A stretch of 64,000 bases of DNA from JBARDN01 sp963755705 (lineage in GTDB: Bacteria > Desulfobacterota > Binatia > Binatales > Binataceae), in NCBI GenBank assembly GCA_963755705.1, contig CAVWKW010000001.1:682001-746000 (forward strand), given 5' to 3'. The stretch's first letter is position 1, and the number at the start of each line of letters is the position of its first letter. Below are positions 1 to 10,124 of this stretch, one piece after another. The notes under the pieces were generated by a model. The model had not been told where the DNA came from. It saw only the letters and a program-made list of their open reading frames with translations, and searched no databases. The position numbers and the translations under genes are program-made.

Positions 1-1
1 C

Positions 2-49
2 GAGATTTCGCAGCGCGCGTCACTGGTCGGCGCGATCCCGAAAGACTGA
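2..49 (+). CDS. C-terminal tail of a gene cut by the window edge
   Basis: An open frame enters from the left edge and ends at a TGA at 47-49, giving about 15 residues that end in IPKD. It is too short to identify. It is placed here only because the frame stays open to the edge and is followed by a hairpin that would separate it from the convergent helicase gene. Confidence 0.25.
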   Translation, partial: EISQRASLVGAIPKD

Positions 50-71
50 GCGGCGAGCCCGAGGCAAAAAA

Positions 72-114
72 ATAAGCGCGGCGCGAATCAATTTTGATCG
101 CGCCGCGCTCTTAT
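72..114 (-). terminator. Rho-independent terminator of the helicase gene
   Basis: A perfect 12-bp GC-rich stem (75-86 with 98-109) is extended by TCA/TGA and ATAA/TTAT pairing. On the minus strand the stem is followed by a run of T (the A tract at 66-72 of the plus strand), which is what a terminator for the minus-strand gene at 131-1348 needs. The plus-strand side has no T tract, so termination of the left gene here is less certain. Confidence 0.75.
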
Positions 115-130
115 CTCGCGTCTACAATTT

Positions 131-1348
<1,218 letters not shown>

Positions 1349-1489
1349 AAGAGTACCTCAGGTGCAAAACCCCCGGATTCGAGTCTGGCGCGAAGGCCAG
1401 AATACTGGGTCGAGCGATTGGAGTGTGGCGTCGCGGAATCCGACGCGCGTGAAAGCCGTCATTGGCTTCAGGCGATGATGCTACAGGTG

Positions 1490-1547
1490 ATCACCCAGCG
1501 AAACAAGTGGGTATCCGCTCATGCAGCGGATCGTTCTGTTGGGTGAT
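1490..1547. repeat. Nested hairpin in the 1349-1569 spacer
   Basis: Outer arms 1490-1504 and 1533-1547 pair over 15 positions with one mismatch and two G-T wobbles. An inner perfect 7-bp stem (1513-1519 with 1525-1531) lies in the loop. The structure sits between the divergent helicase gene and the small membrane-protein gene at 1570, about 22 bp before that start codon. It may be a leader structure or a small palindromic repeat. Nothing else is recognisable in this spacer. Confidence 0.4.
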
Positions 1548-1569
1548 AGATTAATCCTCGGGAAACGCG

Positions 1570-1845
1570 ATGCCCATCGGCGAGAAAAGTAGTTTCTTCA
1601 CTTACGGAAAAATGACGCTGACGGCGCTCGCCCTGATGGAGGCGTTCGTCGGGGTTGCATTTCTCATCGCATGGCGATTTGGAGGACTATTGTTCTCCTG
1701 TCTCATTCTTTTTCAAGGAGTACTCTTCTATCTCTGGTGGTTGGGACTCCGACGATGGCAGGCGAAGGGCGGTAGCGCTCGGATGGTTCATATTTTGATG
1801 CGCGCAAAGAAAGGCGCGGTGATCCTCGGTCCCGTTAGCCGATAA
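1570..1845 (+). CDS. Small predicted membrane protein, unknown function
   Basis: 91 residues with two hydrophobic stretches (about 15-33 and 37-58, rich in L, F, W and A), followed by a basic C-terminal segment with RRWQAKGG and RAKKG. This suggests a two-span inner-membrane protein with a positively charged cytoplasmic tail. A weak GGGAA ribosome site precedes the ATG. No family is recognised. It ends 6 bp before the convergent AraC-type gene. Confidence 0.5.
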   Translation: MPIGEKSSFFTYGKMTLTALALMEAFVGVAFLIAWRFGGLLFSCLILFQGVLFYLWWLGLRRWQAKGGSARMVHILMRAKKGAVILGPVSR

Positions 1846-1851
1846 GGAACG

Positions 1852-2865
1852 CTAAGCGCCGATCCGACTGCTAGCCGCTTCCAAATCTGTGCCGGAGTCG
1901 GGCCGGCCGGTGTGAGCGAGCTCGCCGGTGCCATCAGATGGCAACGCTGGTTGTGCTGGTTGCCGCCCGCGGCTGTATTGGCGCGGCGAACAGCCCATCA
2001 CCCTTTTGAAGGCCGTGCTGAAGGCGCTCTCGGATTCGTAGCCGAGTGACACAGCGATCTCTGAAATCGAATCGCGCGAATTTGTCAGCCGGTCCGCGGC
2101 CAGCAGCATTCGCCATCGCGTCAGGTATTCCATCGGCGATGCCCCGACCTTCTGTTTGAATTTCAGCGCGAAGATCGATCGCGACATGCCGGCACGCCTG
2201 GCAAGTTCCAGGAGTGTCCAATGATGCGCCGGATCATCGTGGATCGCCGTAATCGCGACGCTCATCTGTTTATCCGCCAGCGCGAAAAGCCATCCGACGC
2301 CGCCTTTTAGTCCTTCTGCGAGATGTAGCCGCAGGGCCTGAATCAGCATCATATAAGCGACGTGTTGGGCGATGAGAGAGCTGCCCGGCTGCGGCTCGTG
2401 GATCTCCTGCGTCATCCGCTCGATACACCATCGTAGGGCAGCTCGGTCGGATTCTTTCTGAATATGCACAATAGGCGGCAGGACATCCAACAGAATCCTG
2501 GCGTGACTGCGAGTGAACGTGAAGTGTCCGCCGGCAATAAAGCAGTCATCGCTGCCATCGCTCGATGGCATGTGCGTAAGCTTCGCCGTGGACAAAAATG
2601 TCCTATAATCGACGGTTATCGCGGTCAGATCGGTAGCGAGGCGGAAAGGCCGCCCACTGGGCAGTACAAAGCAATCCCCGGCTTTCAGCTGCACCGGATC
2701 GGGAATGTCCTCGACCGACAACCAGCCCTGGCCGGAAATCACCGCGTAGCATTTGATGCCGTCATAATTTGGGAACTGGACTGCCCATCGCCCGCTCACA
2801 CCAAATCCGCCCGACGCATAACTGCGCGGTTTTAGCAGTGCCAGCACATCTGAGAGGGGATCCAT
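1852..2865 (-). CDS. AraC-family transcriptional regulator with cupin-type sensor domain
   Basis: About 337 residues. The N-terminal half resembles the cupin_6 sensor of AraC regulators (ISGQGWLSVEDIP, GDCFVLPSGRPF). The C-terminal 100 residues form the double helix-turn-helix: LLELARRAGMSRSIFALKFKQ, then ISEIAVSLGYESESAFSTAFKR ending in the PRQYSRG signature. I chose the ATG at 2865 because GAGAGG precedes it at good distance; the frame opens 63 bp upstream. It is divergent from the SDR gene at 2986 with a 120-bp shared control region, an arrangement in which the regulator usually controls its neighbour. The ligand is unknown. Confidence 0.85.
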   Translation of the reverse strand: MDPLSDVLALLKPRSYASGGFGVSGRWAVQFPNYDGIKCYAVISGQGWLSVEDIPDPVQLKAGDCFVLPSGRPFRLATDLTAITVDYRTFLSTAKLTHMPSSDGSDDCFIAGGHFTFTRSHARILLDVLPPIVHIQKESDRAALRWCIERMTQEIHEPQPGSSLIAQHVAYMMLIQALRLHLAEGLKGGVGWLFALADKQMSVAITAIHDDPAHHWTLLELARRAGMSRSIFALKFKQKVGASPMEYLTRWRMLLAADRLTNSRDSISEIAVSLGYESESAFSTAFKRVMGCSPRQYSRGRQPAQPALPSDGTGELAHTGRPDSGTDLEAASSRIGA

Positions 2866-2985
2866 AAAACCTCTCGGGACGATCGCGAAGATAATACGGA
2901 CGCTACAGCATGGATCGTACTCGCTCAATCGCTATGCTCAGGTCTGCGGGACCGCGATGGGGAAAATGAGAAAGGAGAAACCGCG

Positions 2986-3882
2986 ATGCGTGTATTCGTC
3001 ACAGGTGCTTCAGGCTTTATCGGTACTCCCGTCGTTCGTGAGCTGATTGACGCGGGCCATCAGGTGCTTGGTCTAGCCCGCTCGCAGGCGTCCGCCGCGT
3101 CGATTGCCGCGGCAGGCGCGCGCGCCCATCGCGGCGATCTCGAAGACCTCGAGAGCCTGCGCAGTGGAGCGTCGATGGCAGACGCTGTGATTCACTTGGC
3201 TTTTATCCACGACTTCTCGAAGTACTTGGAGAACTGCGAGATCGATCGGCGTGCGATCGAGGCGCTCGGCGGCGTGCTCGCCGGCTCTGATCGCCCGCTG
3301 ATCGTCACATCGGGAACCGCGATGCTCACGCCGGGGCGCAGCGGCAGCGAGGATGACGCGCCGGTTCCCAGCTCCGCCGGCGTCCCCCGCAGCGCGTCGG
3401 AGGAGGCGGCTGCTTCTGTCGCCGCGCGCGGCGTGCGCGTATCCGTCGTGCGCCTTCCGCCGTCGGTGCACGATCGTGAAAAGTTTGGACTCGTTTCGCA
3501 GTTGATCACGCTCGCGCATGAAAAGGGTGTGTCGGCGTTCGTCGGCGAGGGCGTCAACCGATGGCCCGCGGTCCATCGCCTCGACGCCGCCCATCTCTAC
3601 TCGCTCGTGCTCGAAAAGAACGCCCCCGGAGCCCGCTATCATGCAGTCGCCGAAGAAGGTGTGCCGCTCAAGGAGATCGCCGAGGTGATCGGCCGGCGAT
3701 TGAATATCCCCGTGGTATCAAAGTCACCGGCTGAAGCGTTCGATCACTTCGGATGGCTCGGGCCGTTCATGGGAATTGATTTGCCGGTTTCGAGCGCGAA
3801 AACGCAGGATTTCCTCGGATGGCGGCCAGCTAAATCTGATTTGATTTCTGACCTCGAGCGGGCACGTGATCTCGAAACCTAA
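2986..3882 (+). CDS. SDR-family NAD(P)-dependent epimerase/dehydratase-like oxidoreductase
   Basis: 298 residues beginning with the Rossmann motif VTGASGFIGTPVV (glycines at about 7, 10 and 13), the extended-SDR signature. A Ser-rich segment near 110 (VTSGTAML) replaces the usual catalytic SxxxYxxxK; the Tyr/Lys pair is not obvious, as is common in atypical extended SDRs. The C-terminal half looks like the substrate domain of NAD-dependent epimerase-like proteins. AAAGGAG sits before the ATG. It is transcribed divergently from the AraC-type regulator and is probably its target. The substrate is unknown. Confidence 0.8.
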   Translation: MRVFVTGASGFIGTPVVRELIDAGHQVLGLARSQASAASIAAAGARAHRGDLEDLESLRSGASMADAVIHLAFIHDFSKYLENCEIDRRAIEALGGVLAGSDRPLIVTSGTAMLTPGRSGSEDDAPVPSSAGVPRSASEEAAASVAARGVRVSVVRLPPSVHDREKFGLVSQLITLAHEKGVSAFVGEGVNRWPAVHRLDAAHLYSLVLEKNAPGARYHAVAEEGVPLKEIAEVIGRRLNIPVVSKSPAEAFDHFGWLGPFMGIDLPVSSAKTQDFLGWRPAKSDLISDLERARDLET

Positions 3883-4092
3883 AAGAATCCTCTAATATTG
3901 TCTTCCGGATTCGTAGGCACTGCACGAATGAGATCAGCCGGAGATGCTTGGAGCGTTTCCGAGAAGCGACCCTGACCTCATAACCGGTATTTTCGTCGGC
4001 GTCGCCCGCGTAGTAACCGCGTCAAGAACCCCCCCGGATCCGTATTGGCCGGATTTCGTCCAGTACCACAGCGGGCGACCGATCATTCACTA

Positions 4093-5685
4093 TCACTCGA
4101 AAGGCTGCTCCTCCCAGGCAAGAGGCTGGCCAAAGTCGGGATCGAACGGCGCACGGTCCGGCTGGCAGACGGTCATGTCCGGCGGGGTGGCCAGCGTGAT
4201 GAGATAGTTGGTGACGGCCTCGTCGATGCAGGCGCTGGGATCAGCGTCGCTGGTGTGGCCGTATCCGTTGAGGGTGAGCAAGACCGCGTTGCCAAGCCGG
4301 CGCGAGGCGACTAGCGAATTCGCGAATGCGGTTCTGGGATCATAGCGGTTGCCGATAACCAGGATCGGGTTCAGGGTAGAAGTTTCCCACGGGCCGGTGT
4401 AGCGGTCCGAGCTGCGCGCCTGCCAGGAAGCACAGGGCGCCCACAGCCACCAACCTTCCGCGGAGCCAAGGAAATTGCTGGCGGTGAGCTGATCGATAAC
4501 CTTGGGCCAGGCCAGGATCGCGTCCTGCGGTGGTAGTGGCTTGTCGGCGCACTGCAGTGCGACCGCCGGCACCAGGGCCTGCTGCAGGGTGCTTCGCGCG
4601 CTGTGAACGGCGGTCGCGAGGGCGGAACCGTCGCCGTCGGCAGCTTGATTAAGCTCGTCCGCGAGCTTCGGCCATCCGATCGGTTGTCCCAGCGTCAACC
4701 AGATGCCGATGAGCGCGTCGCCGTAACCCAGCTGCCGTGGCGGAGGTGCGGACGGTGCCGGTATTGGCCCTCGACGCAGACGCGCCAGCACCGCGCGCAC
4801 ACGCTCGGCGGGAGGGCCCTGACCGGCAAGCGCGCAATTCGCTGGCCCAGCCTGCTGACACAGTGACAGGAATTTCTCGAACACCAGGTCCGTGTCGGCG
4901 CCGCTTTTAGCGAGATTCGCCTGAACCGAGGTCGTGAACGCGACTGGATCGATGTTGGCGTCCAAGATCATCGCCCGCACCAGGTTCGGGAACATGTTGG
5001 CGTACGTCTGACCGATGAAGGTGCCGTACGATAGACCGCGATAGTTCAGCTGACGGTCGCCGACCAGTTGGCGCAGGTAATAGAGATCGCGAACCGTGTC
5101 GGCGGTGGAAATATGCTCGAGCAGCGGGCCGCTCATGGCATTGCACCGCTGCGCGTATGCGACGGTCTTGGGCACATAGAGCCGCGAGCTTGCCAGCGTC
5201 GTCGGGATCGTCCAGTGCTCACCCCAGAACTGTGCCAGGCTCTCCTGGTTTGCAAAGCAACGCACATCCATGCTGTCGCCGGTACCGCGCGGGTCCCAGC
5301 CAACGACGTCGAACCGTCCTGCGCCCAATCGGTCAAGCATCGCGCCGCCCTCTCGCACCGCCGCAGCCCCCGGGACACCGGGACCGCCAAAGTTGACGAA
5401 TAAAGAACCGATCCGCTCCTGAGGCTTGCTGGCGCGATGACGAATCACTGCCAAGAAAATCACCGGCCCGTCTGGACGAGCCCAATCCAACGGCACCTGC
5501 ACCCGCGCACAATCAAGCTGCTCCCCGCAGCTCTTCCACGCGATACTCTCAGGCGCCGCACCGTTTGATGAACCGGACGCGCCGGCCAGCCCGGCCGCCA
5601 TTACCAGCAGCATCAGCAGCACCCGCATCCCGGCGGAACAACTTCGCTCCCTTAGGGTGAACTTCTGAGGCAACCGAATGGCCAC
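4093..5685 (-). CDS. Secreted alpha/beta hydrolase, tripeptidyl-aminopeptidase-like (S33/TAP)
   Basis: 530 residues. A hydrophobic signal segment lies at about 20-38 (MRVLLMLLVMAAGLAGASG). The catalytic domain has the VNFGGPGVPG oxyanion-region motif, DPRGTGDS, and the nucleophile in GLSYG. A TAP-like C-terminal domain carries the Asp in GNRYDPRTA and the His in NGYGHTS. These features match secreted aminopeptidases and esterases of the SlpD/E or TAP type, which remove N-terminal peptides or cleave esters outside the cytoplasm. Length is normal for the family. The exact substrate cannot be read from sequence. The gene stands alone, convergent with the SDR gene. Confidence 0.8.
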   Translation of the reverse strand: MAIRLPQKFTLRERSCSAGMRVLLMLLVMAAGLAGASGSSNGAAPESIAWKSCGEQLDCARVQVPLDWARPDGPVIFLAVIRHRASKPQERIGSLFVNFGGPGVPGAAAVREGGAMLDRLGAGRFDVVGWDPRGTGDSMDVRCFANQESLAQFWGEHWTIPTTLASSRLYVPKTVAYAQRCNAMSGPLLEHISTADTVRDLYYLRQLVGDRQLNYRGLSYGTFIGQTYANMFPNLVRAMILDANIDPVAFTTSVQANLAKSGADTDLVFEKFLSLCQQAGPANCALAGQGPPAERVRAVLARLRRGPIPAPSAPPPRQLGYGDALIGIWLTLGQPIGWPKLADELNQAADGDGSALATAVHSARSTLQQALVPAVALQCADKPLPPQDAILAWPKVIDQLTASNFLGSAEGWWLWAPCASWQARSSDRYTGPWETSTLNPILVIGNRYDPRTAFANSLVASRRLGNAVLLTLNGYGHTSDADPSACIDEAVTNYLITLATPPDMTVCQPDRAPFDPDFGQPLAWEEQPFE

Positions 5686-5827
5686 TCCTCAAATATGACT
5701 GCCGGCCATTCTAGCGGCGATTTCTGCGAAACGCGGATTTCATTTTGTCCATTACCGAATTGATGTTTAGTCTTGGGATGACGTCGAGCGTAGAATCTGT
5801 GTCGTGGACGGCCGTCGGCGTCGCGCG

Positions 5828-7873
5828 CTACTCCTGCTCCGCACGCTGGTTTGTTTTTCCTGTTTTGGTGTGAAACACGGCTCCCGGATTGCCTATGAAC
5901 ACGATAACAGAGCCTGGTTCCACTCCTATCGCGGCGTTATTCATGACCAAACTATCAAACTTCTGGGTCCCATCCGGCGAATATACGAGGATCCGTCCAT
6001 CCGCTGGAATCGTGCTTGAAAAGGAACCTCCGGATACGACCTTTCGCGAAACATTCAGGCCATCGCCGCCGATATTTATCTCTTCGGAATCAAGCAGAGG
6101 CGATATGGTTTTTGCGTTGACAAACTGGAAGGCGCCGGTCGTCAGAATTTTCTCGCCGTCCTGGTAAATGATCTTGACGTCAACCTGGTCGCTGGCATAC
6201 GGAAGGATCACTTTACCCGTATACTTGTCTGTCAAACCGTAGGCGCCGTAATCTCCCGGGGTTCCCGAATGCAGGTAAATGAGGCCCGGGAGCATCTCGA
6301 TAGCGCCGGTCTTATAGAGGCCGCTGTAAATCAGCGTAACATAATCGTCGGCCGACAAATTGATCGGGACCCAGGTCGTATCACGAAACTCGGACGTGTC
6401 CCCGCTTTCGTCTGGGGTGATGCTTTCTCCCACGACTTCCACGTCTCCCGCATTGTCGAGGTCTTGCTCAAACAGGTTCCTGCCGTCTTTCGCGACCGCA
6501 AATGAGAAACTCAGATCTCCCCGGTGGAATCGACCGTCTTTTCGATACAGAAAATCACTTTCCTGATCGAACCCGCCATTTGTAAACGTCGCCACCTTAA
6601 GGACATTTTTCTTGTCGTCGAAGGTAAAACGTCCGATGGAATGCACCGGCCCGCCATATATCCCTTCAAATTTGTACAATTCGCTAGGAATGGCGCCCGG
6701 CTGGGGCAGCGTTCCCAGCGTGCTGGTTCGCTGCGATACCACACCCTTGTTTTCAAGCGCCGCCCACATAACCTTTTTAGCCAGATTGATCACTACATCG
6801 ACCGGCAACGTGACAGGCCCCGCAAGGATCGCCGCCACCGCCAGGTGTTCCTTTGGTGCGACATACAGCTGGCTACGGAAGAAATTCGTAATCCCATCCT
6901 TGGACAGCATGGTAATTCCCTTGGCGGCAAACTCGGGAACGGAAACAGCATCCCAACCCAGTCCGACAAAACCCAAAGATGGCCCCGACCCAAGTGGACC
7001 CCCCTGCCTTTTCTGAAGTTCGGCTATCGACTCTGAGTTGAGCAGCTTAGGATCGTCCAGGGCTTGCGAGAAAAGGCAGAGGTCCGTCGCTGTCGTGGAC
7101 ATTCCACCCGAACCAAGCGCATTCGCGTCTTCTGGCGCCAGTGTCCTAAGCGGAGGACCGGCACCGTAAATCGTGGCTACGTTCTGATTACCTTTCTTGA
7201 AATAGTAACTGGAGTTCTTCATCCCGGCTGCCGCGAAGATTACGCTGTTTATATAGTCGGCGAACGGCATGCCGGACATCCGTTCAATCACTGCCTGGGC
7301 AACAGTAAAACAATCGTTGCAATAGGCGCTGATATCCCCCGGGTCGCTCTTTAAGTTGTCGTCTCGCAACACCGCCAGTGTTTGCCCGACATATTGTGTG
7401 TCTTGGTGTGTGGTGAAGAGCCTGTCGTAGTTGGTCCCGGGCATCCCTGCGGTGTGATCGAGCAACATTCGAATCGTAATCTTACTGTAGCGTTCATCAT
7501 TCATCATGAACTCCGGCAGATAGTCCGTGACCGGTTTGTCCAGGTTGATTTTGCCCCGCTCAGTCAGTTGCAACATCGCGACCGCGGTAAATACCTTGCT
7601 GATGGAACCCGCGTTAAACTGGGTATCGATGTCAGGAGTGGTGGATCTGGCGGCGCCGATTTTCCCGAACGCGCGGTCATAGACGATCTTCCCGTCTGCG
7701 ATAACAGCAAGCGTTCCGCTAAATGCGCCGGAAGCGAGTGCGGACGCTGTTTCTGTCCGTGCCACCTCCGCAACCGTGGCATATTGGTTTTGTTTGAGAC
7801 GAGCAGTCGATATCCGGGCTGATAGCATCAGGGCAAAGATGGTTACGAAAAACGGACCGACGATCTTTTTCAT
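5828..7873 (-). CDS. Secreted serine hydrolase of the beta-lactamase/class C penicillin-binding family
   Basis: 681 residues with an N-terminal signal-like segment (VGPFFVTIFALMLSARIS). The SxxK nucleophile motif is in GSISKVFTAVAML near 95, and the YxN motif is YCN near 180. The C-terminal 300 residues form a beta-rich extension unlike a classical beta-lactamase. Proteins of this kind are usually peptidases, esterases or D-amino-acid hydrolases, not true resistance enzymes. The start lies 58 bp inside the chromosomal side of the mobile-element junction, so its upstream region was replaced when the element integrated. Confidence 0.75.
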   Translation of the reverse strand: MKKIVGPFFVTIFALMLSARISTARLKQNQYATVAEVARTETASALASGAFSGTLAVIADGKIVYDRAFGKIGAARSTTPDIDTQFNAGSISKVFTAVAMLQLTERGKINLDKPVTDYLPEFMMNDERYSKITIRMLLDHTAGMPGTNYDRLFTTHQDTQYVGQTLAVLRDDNLKSDPGDISAYCNDCFTVAQAVIERMSGMPFADYINSVIFAAAGMKNSSYYFKKGNQNVATIYGAGPPLRTLAPEDANALGSGGMSTTATDLCLFSQALDDPKLLNSESIAELQKRQGGPLGSGPSLGFVGLGWDAVSVPEFAAKGITMLSKDGITNFFRSQLYVAPKEHLAVAAILAGPVTLPVDVVINLAKKVMWAALENKGVVSQRTSTLGTLPQPGAIPSELYKFEGIYGGPVHSIGRFTFDDKKNVLKVATFTNGGFDQESDFLYRKDGRFHRGDLSFSFAVAKDGRNLFEQDLDNAGDVEVVGESITPDESGDTSEFRDTTWVPINLSADDYVTLIYSGLYKTGAIEMLPGLIYLHSGTPGDYGAYGLTDKYTGKVILPYASDQVDVKIIYQDGEKILTTGAFQFVNAKTISPLLDSEEINIGGDGLNVSRKVVSGGSFSSTIPADGRILVYSPDGTQKFDSLVMNNAAIGVEPGSVIVFIGNPGAVFHTKTGKTNQRAEQE

Positions 7874-7930
7874 TGAAGCTTGAATCCGCGCAGGCGTGGC
7901 TGGCGCGCTAGAATATGCGCCAGTTGAAAC

Positions 7931-7975
7931 TGGCTCCCCGGGCCGGATTCGAACCAGCGACCCGACGGTTAACAG
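7931..7975 (-). repeat. attL: truncated tRNA-Asn 3' half (45-bp direct repeat)
   Basis: Identical over 45 bp to the CCA end, T arm and anticodon-loop side of the tRNA-Asn gene at 33282-33357. The match stops just after the anticodon (ctgttaacc on the minus strand) and no 5' half follows, so this copy cannot make a tRNA. It marks the left boundary of the integrated element. Confidence 0.93.
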
Positions 7976-9053
7976 GCGTTGAGAGAGGGTTTCCGCCGGT
8001 ATTGCTCCATATCACCGGATACGCATGGAGTCACTGTGCGCGAATGGTTTCGCCGTATTTTGAAAGAAACGACTGTTGTCACCCAGAAATATCAAATGTG
8101 ACCGAGGGTCCCCACAAAATCCACCACAGTCGAATCCGACCTCATACCCCCTAAGTCTGTAGGAGGATGGATCGCGAAGACACTCTTTGAGTGCCGAGCC
8201 GCCGGCACACAAACAGAGTCGTTCGGTGCTAACTGACCCTCGGCAGCACTGGATGACGGTTGAATGACGGGGCCTTCGACGGGAGTCGCAAAGCTGTGAA
8301 CTCGCGGCACGGCTAGGTTTCTCGATCATGGCGGTTTCTGAGCATATTCGCCGAACAAATATGACTGTCCGTTCCAGTCCCGTCTCATCGAGGATCGCTG
8401 TGAAACACAGGATTTAAATCCGAGACGATCAAGGAGAAAACTAAATCATTTCGATCCGAATGCGACTGGAAATGGTTCGATTCAGCGCAGTCTAAACATC
8501 CGGTGTTCAAATCCGGTTTTCTGGCCTAGCCGGCCAAATTCGCCAACAAATCCTTAGGATTTTGCGGCCACGCCGATACGAGATTCGGCCAATTCGAGCT
8601 AATTCCGGTCACAAACGTATACAGAGCGCTCGCCTCTGCGACAGCATTCGAGCCTCGCGGAGATATTGCCTAAAGTTGTGGATCTGGTGCTGGAGTGAAA
8701 GAAGCGGCGTACCCTTCCGCGTACGCGACGCGAAATCCGGTGGGAGCCGGAGGCACTACCGATGCTGACGTAATGGATAGTGAGAGTACAAGGAAGCCGC
8801 CGAAAGAGATTTTGAGCTGGACGAGATCGCGCGGGGACGGTGGAGTTTAAGGCGCCGCAGGTCACCCGGATGAACAAGGTCAGCGCCAGCGCTTCCATCC
8901 GCCGCATTCCGCCACCCGCCTGCGGCGCTCGCCCAAGGTTGCCGAGGTATGCCGATTTGTACTTGCTCGGGCTTTCCATCGGCTATTTTCGTGCGCCCAA
9001 CCGACGTGGCGCCCTCCGAGCCCGAGCGCGAAAGGCGACGACGTCGGGCCCAG
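7976..9053. other. Left end of the element, no convincing gene
   Basis: About 1.1 kb between attL and the IS21-family insertion. Only short frames with odd amino-acid composition are open, on both strands, and none resembles a family I recognise. It holds the left arm-type repeat (8107-8131). The rest may be decayed gene remains. The segment 8840-9053 is GC-richer and is cut by the IS insertion. Confidence 0.5.
8107..8131 (+). promoter_or_regulatory. Left copy of a probable integrase arm-type repeat
   Basis: 22 of 25 positions match 33188-33212, including the first 13 (ggtccccacaaaa) and the last 8. Each copy lies inside an element end, about 130 bp (left) and 70 bp (right) from the 45-bp core. 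This is where tyrosine integrases bind arm sites. Function is inferred from position and orientation only. Confidence 0.5.
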
Positions 9054-9117
9054 TGTCAACGCCGGTTGAAAATTGACCCACCTTAGTTGAAGGTCGCCGA
9101 TTGAAAACTGACCCACC
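9054..9117 (+). repeat. IS21-family left terminal region with multiple repeats
   Basis: It starts TGT at 9054 and contains two related blocks ending in TGACCCACC; the second (9092-9117) is a perfect inverted copy of 13607-13632. Multiple terminal repeats are typical transposase binding sites of IS21 elements. This end is 10 bp longer than the right end. Confidence 0.8.
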
Positions 9118-9173
9118 TGGGGGATTGTGATCAGGGGGAGCACGAGGGGGAATTCTCCCCCTCGTCGGTCTGT

Positions 9174-9632
9174 TTAATGCTTGGCGGGTTTGGCAGGAGC
9201 GGCGAGCAGCCCGGCTTTGTGTTTGTCTTTGAGCCGATAACTGTCCCCATTGATTGCGACGATGGTCGAATGGTGCAGGACGCGATCGAGCATCGCGGCG
9301 GTGAGCACGCTGTCGCCGGCGAAGACGCTATCCCAACTGCCGAAGGTGAGATTCGAGGTCAGGATCATCGCCCCGCGCTCGTAACGGCGCGCGACCACCT
9401 GGAAGAACAGGTTGGCCTGTTCGCGGCTCATCGGCAGATAGCCGATCTCGTCGATGATCAGCAGCCGGTAGGCGTTGACCGCGCGATGCATGACCTCGCG
9501 GTAGCGGCCCTGGCGCTGAGCGGCCTCCAGCATCAGCACCAGATCGGCGGCGCTGAAGAAGCGGGTCTTGTAGCCTTTCTGGGTAGCGAGATAGCCGAGC
9601 GCGATCGCGAGGTGAGGTTTGCCCATCCCCGA
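9174..9632 (-). pseudogene. istB: istB, 3' part (IS21 helper ATPase, split)
   Basis: Encodes the C-terminal 152 residues of IstB from the Walker A glycine onward: GMGKPHLAIALGYL, then Walker B LLIIDEIGYLPMS, sensor TSNLTFGSW and the C-terminal YRLKDK. IstB is the AAA+ ATPase that loads IstA transposase on target DNA. The N-terminal part lies at 12229-12555. The two pieces together give 261 residues, a normal IstB length. The Walker A Thr is replaced by Pro (GKP where GKT is usual), which could impair ATP binding even in an intact gene. Confidence 0.88.
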
Positions 9633-9673
9633 CGATACAGCCACATACTACTCAGTTCCCACGTTCAATAGTC

Positions 9674-10117
9674 ATTCACTATCCGTGGCATCCGCTTTTC
9701 GGTGAGAAGCTTGAGGTGCAACGCTCTCATCGGCTGCCCGATGGCGAGCGGGTCTACTTCTGCCTGCTCGGGAATTGCACCTTGGCCGCCATTCCCGAGT
9801 GGATGAGCGACCGCGAGCGCTGTATGCGCTGTTCGATGGTGCAGGTGCCCGAAGTCTCGCTCGAAGCTTTGCAGAACCTCGGAGCGGTGTTCGCCGAGTT
9901 GCCGCACCTCGCCAGCCGGACGACGATCCGCATCAGCAAGGAGGTGCGGGGCAATGCGGAGGAGGGGCGAGACGACCCAGCTCGAACTGGGTCTCGCGCG
10001 ACGCGTGTGCTGGAGCGAGCTTCCCGAAGTATGCCGGGCGCAGGCAGCCGAACTTCTCGGCCAACTATTACGCACGGTGGCGCAGGTGGAACCGGACGGC
10101 GAGGAGGCGGGCGATGA
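9674..10117 (+). CDS. Small accessory protein of the recombinase element (DUF5372-like)
   Basis: The frame begins IHYPWHPLFGEKLEV and continues with LPDGERVYFCLL, PEWMSDRERC and VSLEALQNL. These resemble the small proteins encoded just before serine recombinases of this type. No ATG is present near the conserved start (ATT at 9674, GTG at 9716), so the start is uncertain or lost. Its stop overlaps the recombinase ATG (ATGA at 10114-10117). The last 50 residues, low-complexity RG-rich, may be out of frame relative to homologues. Role unknown. Confidence 0.45.
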   Translation: MHYPWHPLFGEKLEVQRSHRLPDGERVYFCLLGNCTLAAIPEWMSDRERCMRCSMVQVPEVSLEALQNLGAVFAELPHLASRTTIRISKEVRGNAEEGRDDPARTGSRATRVLERASRSMPGAGSRTSRPTITHGGAGGTGRRGGGR

Positions 10118-10124
10118 ACGATAA
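9954..10124 (+). CDS. Small overlapping ORF before the recombinase
   Basis: 56 residues (MRRRGETTQLELGLARRV... AAELLGQLLRTVAQVEPDG) overlapping the preceding frame and the recombinase start. It looks like a small helical protein. Similar short frames sit directly before recombinases of this group, which is the reason to list it. Function unknown. Confidence 0.4.
   Translation: MRRRGETTQLELGLARRVCWSELPEVCRAQAAELLGQLLRTVAQVEPDGEEAGDER

Noticed and set aside
7915..8154. An open frame with the peptide APRAGFEPATRRLTG at the left end of the element
   Set aside because: It is the translation of the tRNA-Asn remnant on the opposite strand, a known artefact of tRNA-derived DNA, and has no family features beyond that.
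8490..8545. A possible decayed tRNA T arm (ggtgttcaaatccgg) in the left end of the element
   Set aside because: Only 17 bases resemble a T arm; there is no acceptor, D or anticodon arm in reach, and the stem pairs only four bases.
9174..9644. IstB-like frame read as a complete short ATPase gene starting MAVSSGMGK
   Set aside because: The first residues come from the inserted element and the Walker A is only half there; the N-terminal part of the gene is at 12229-12555.
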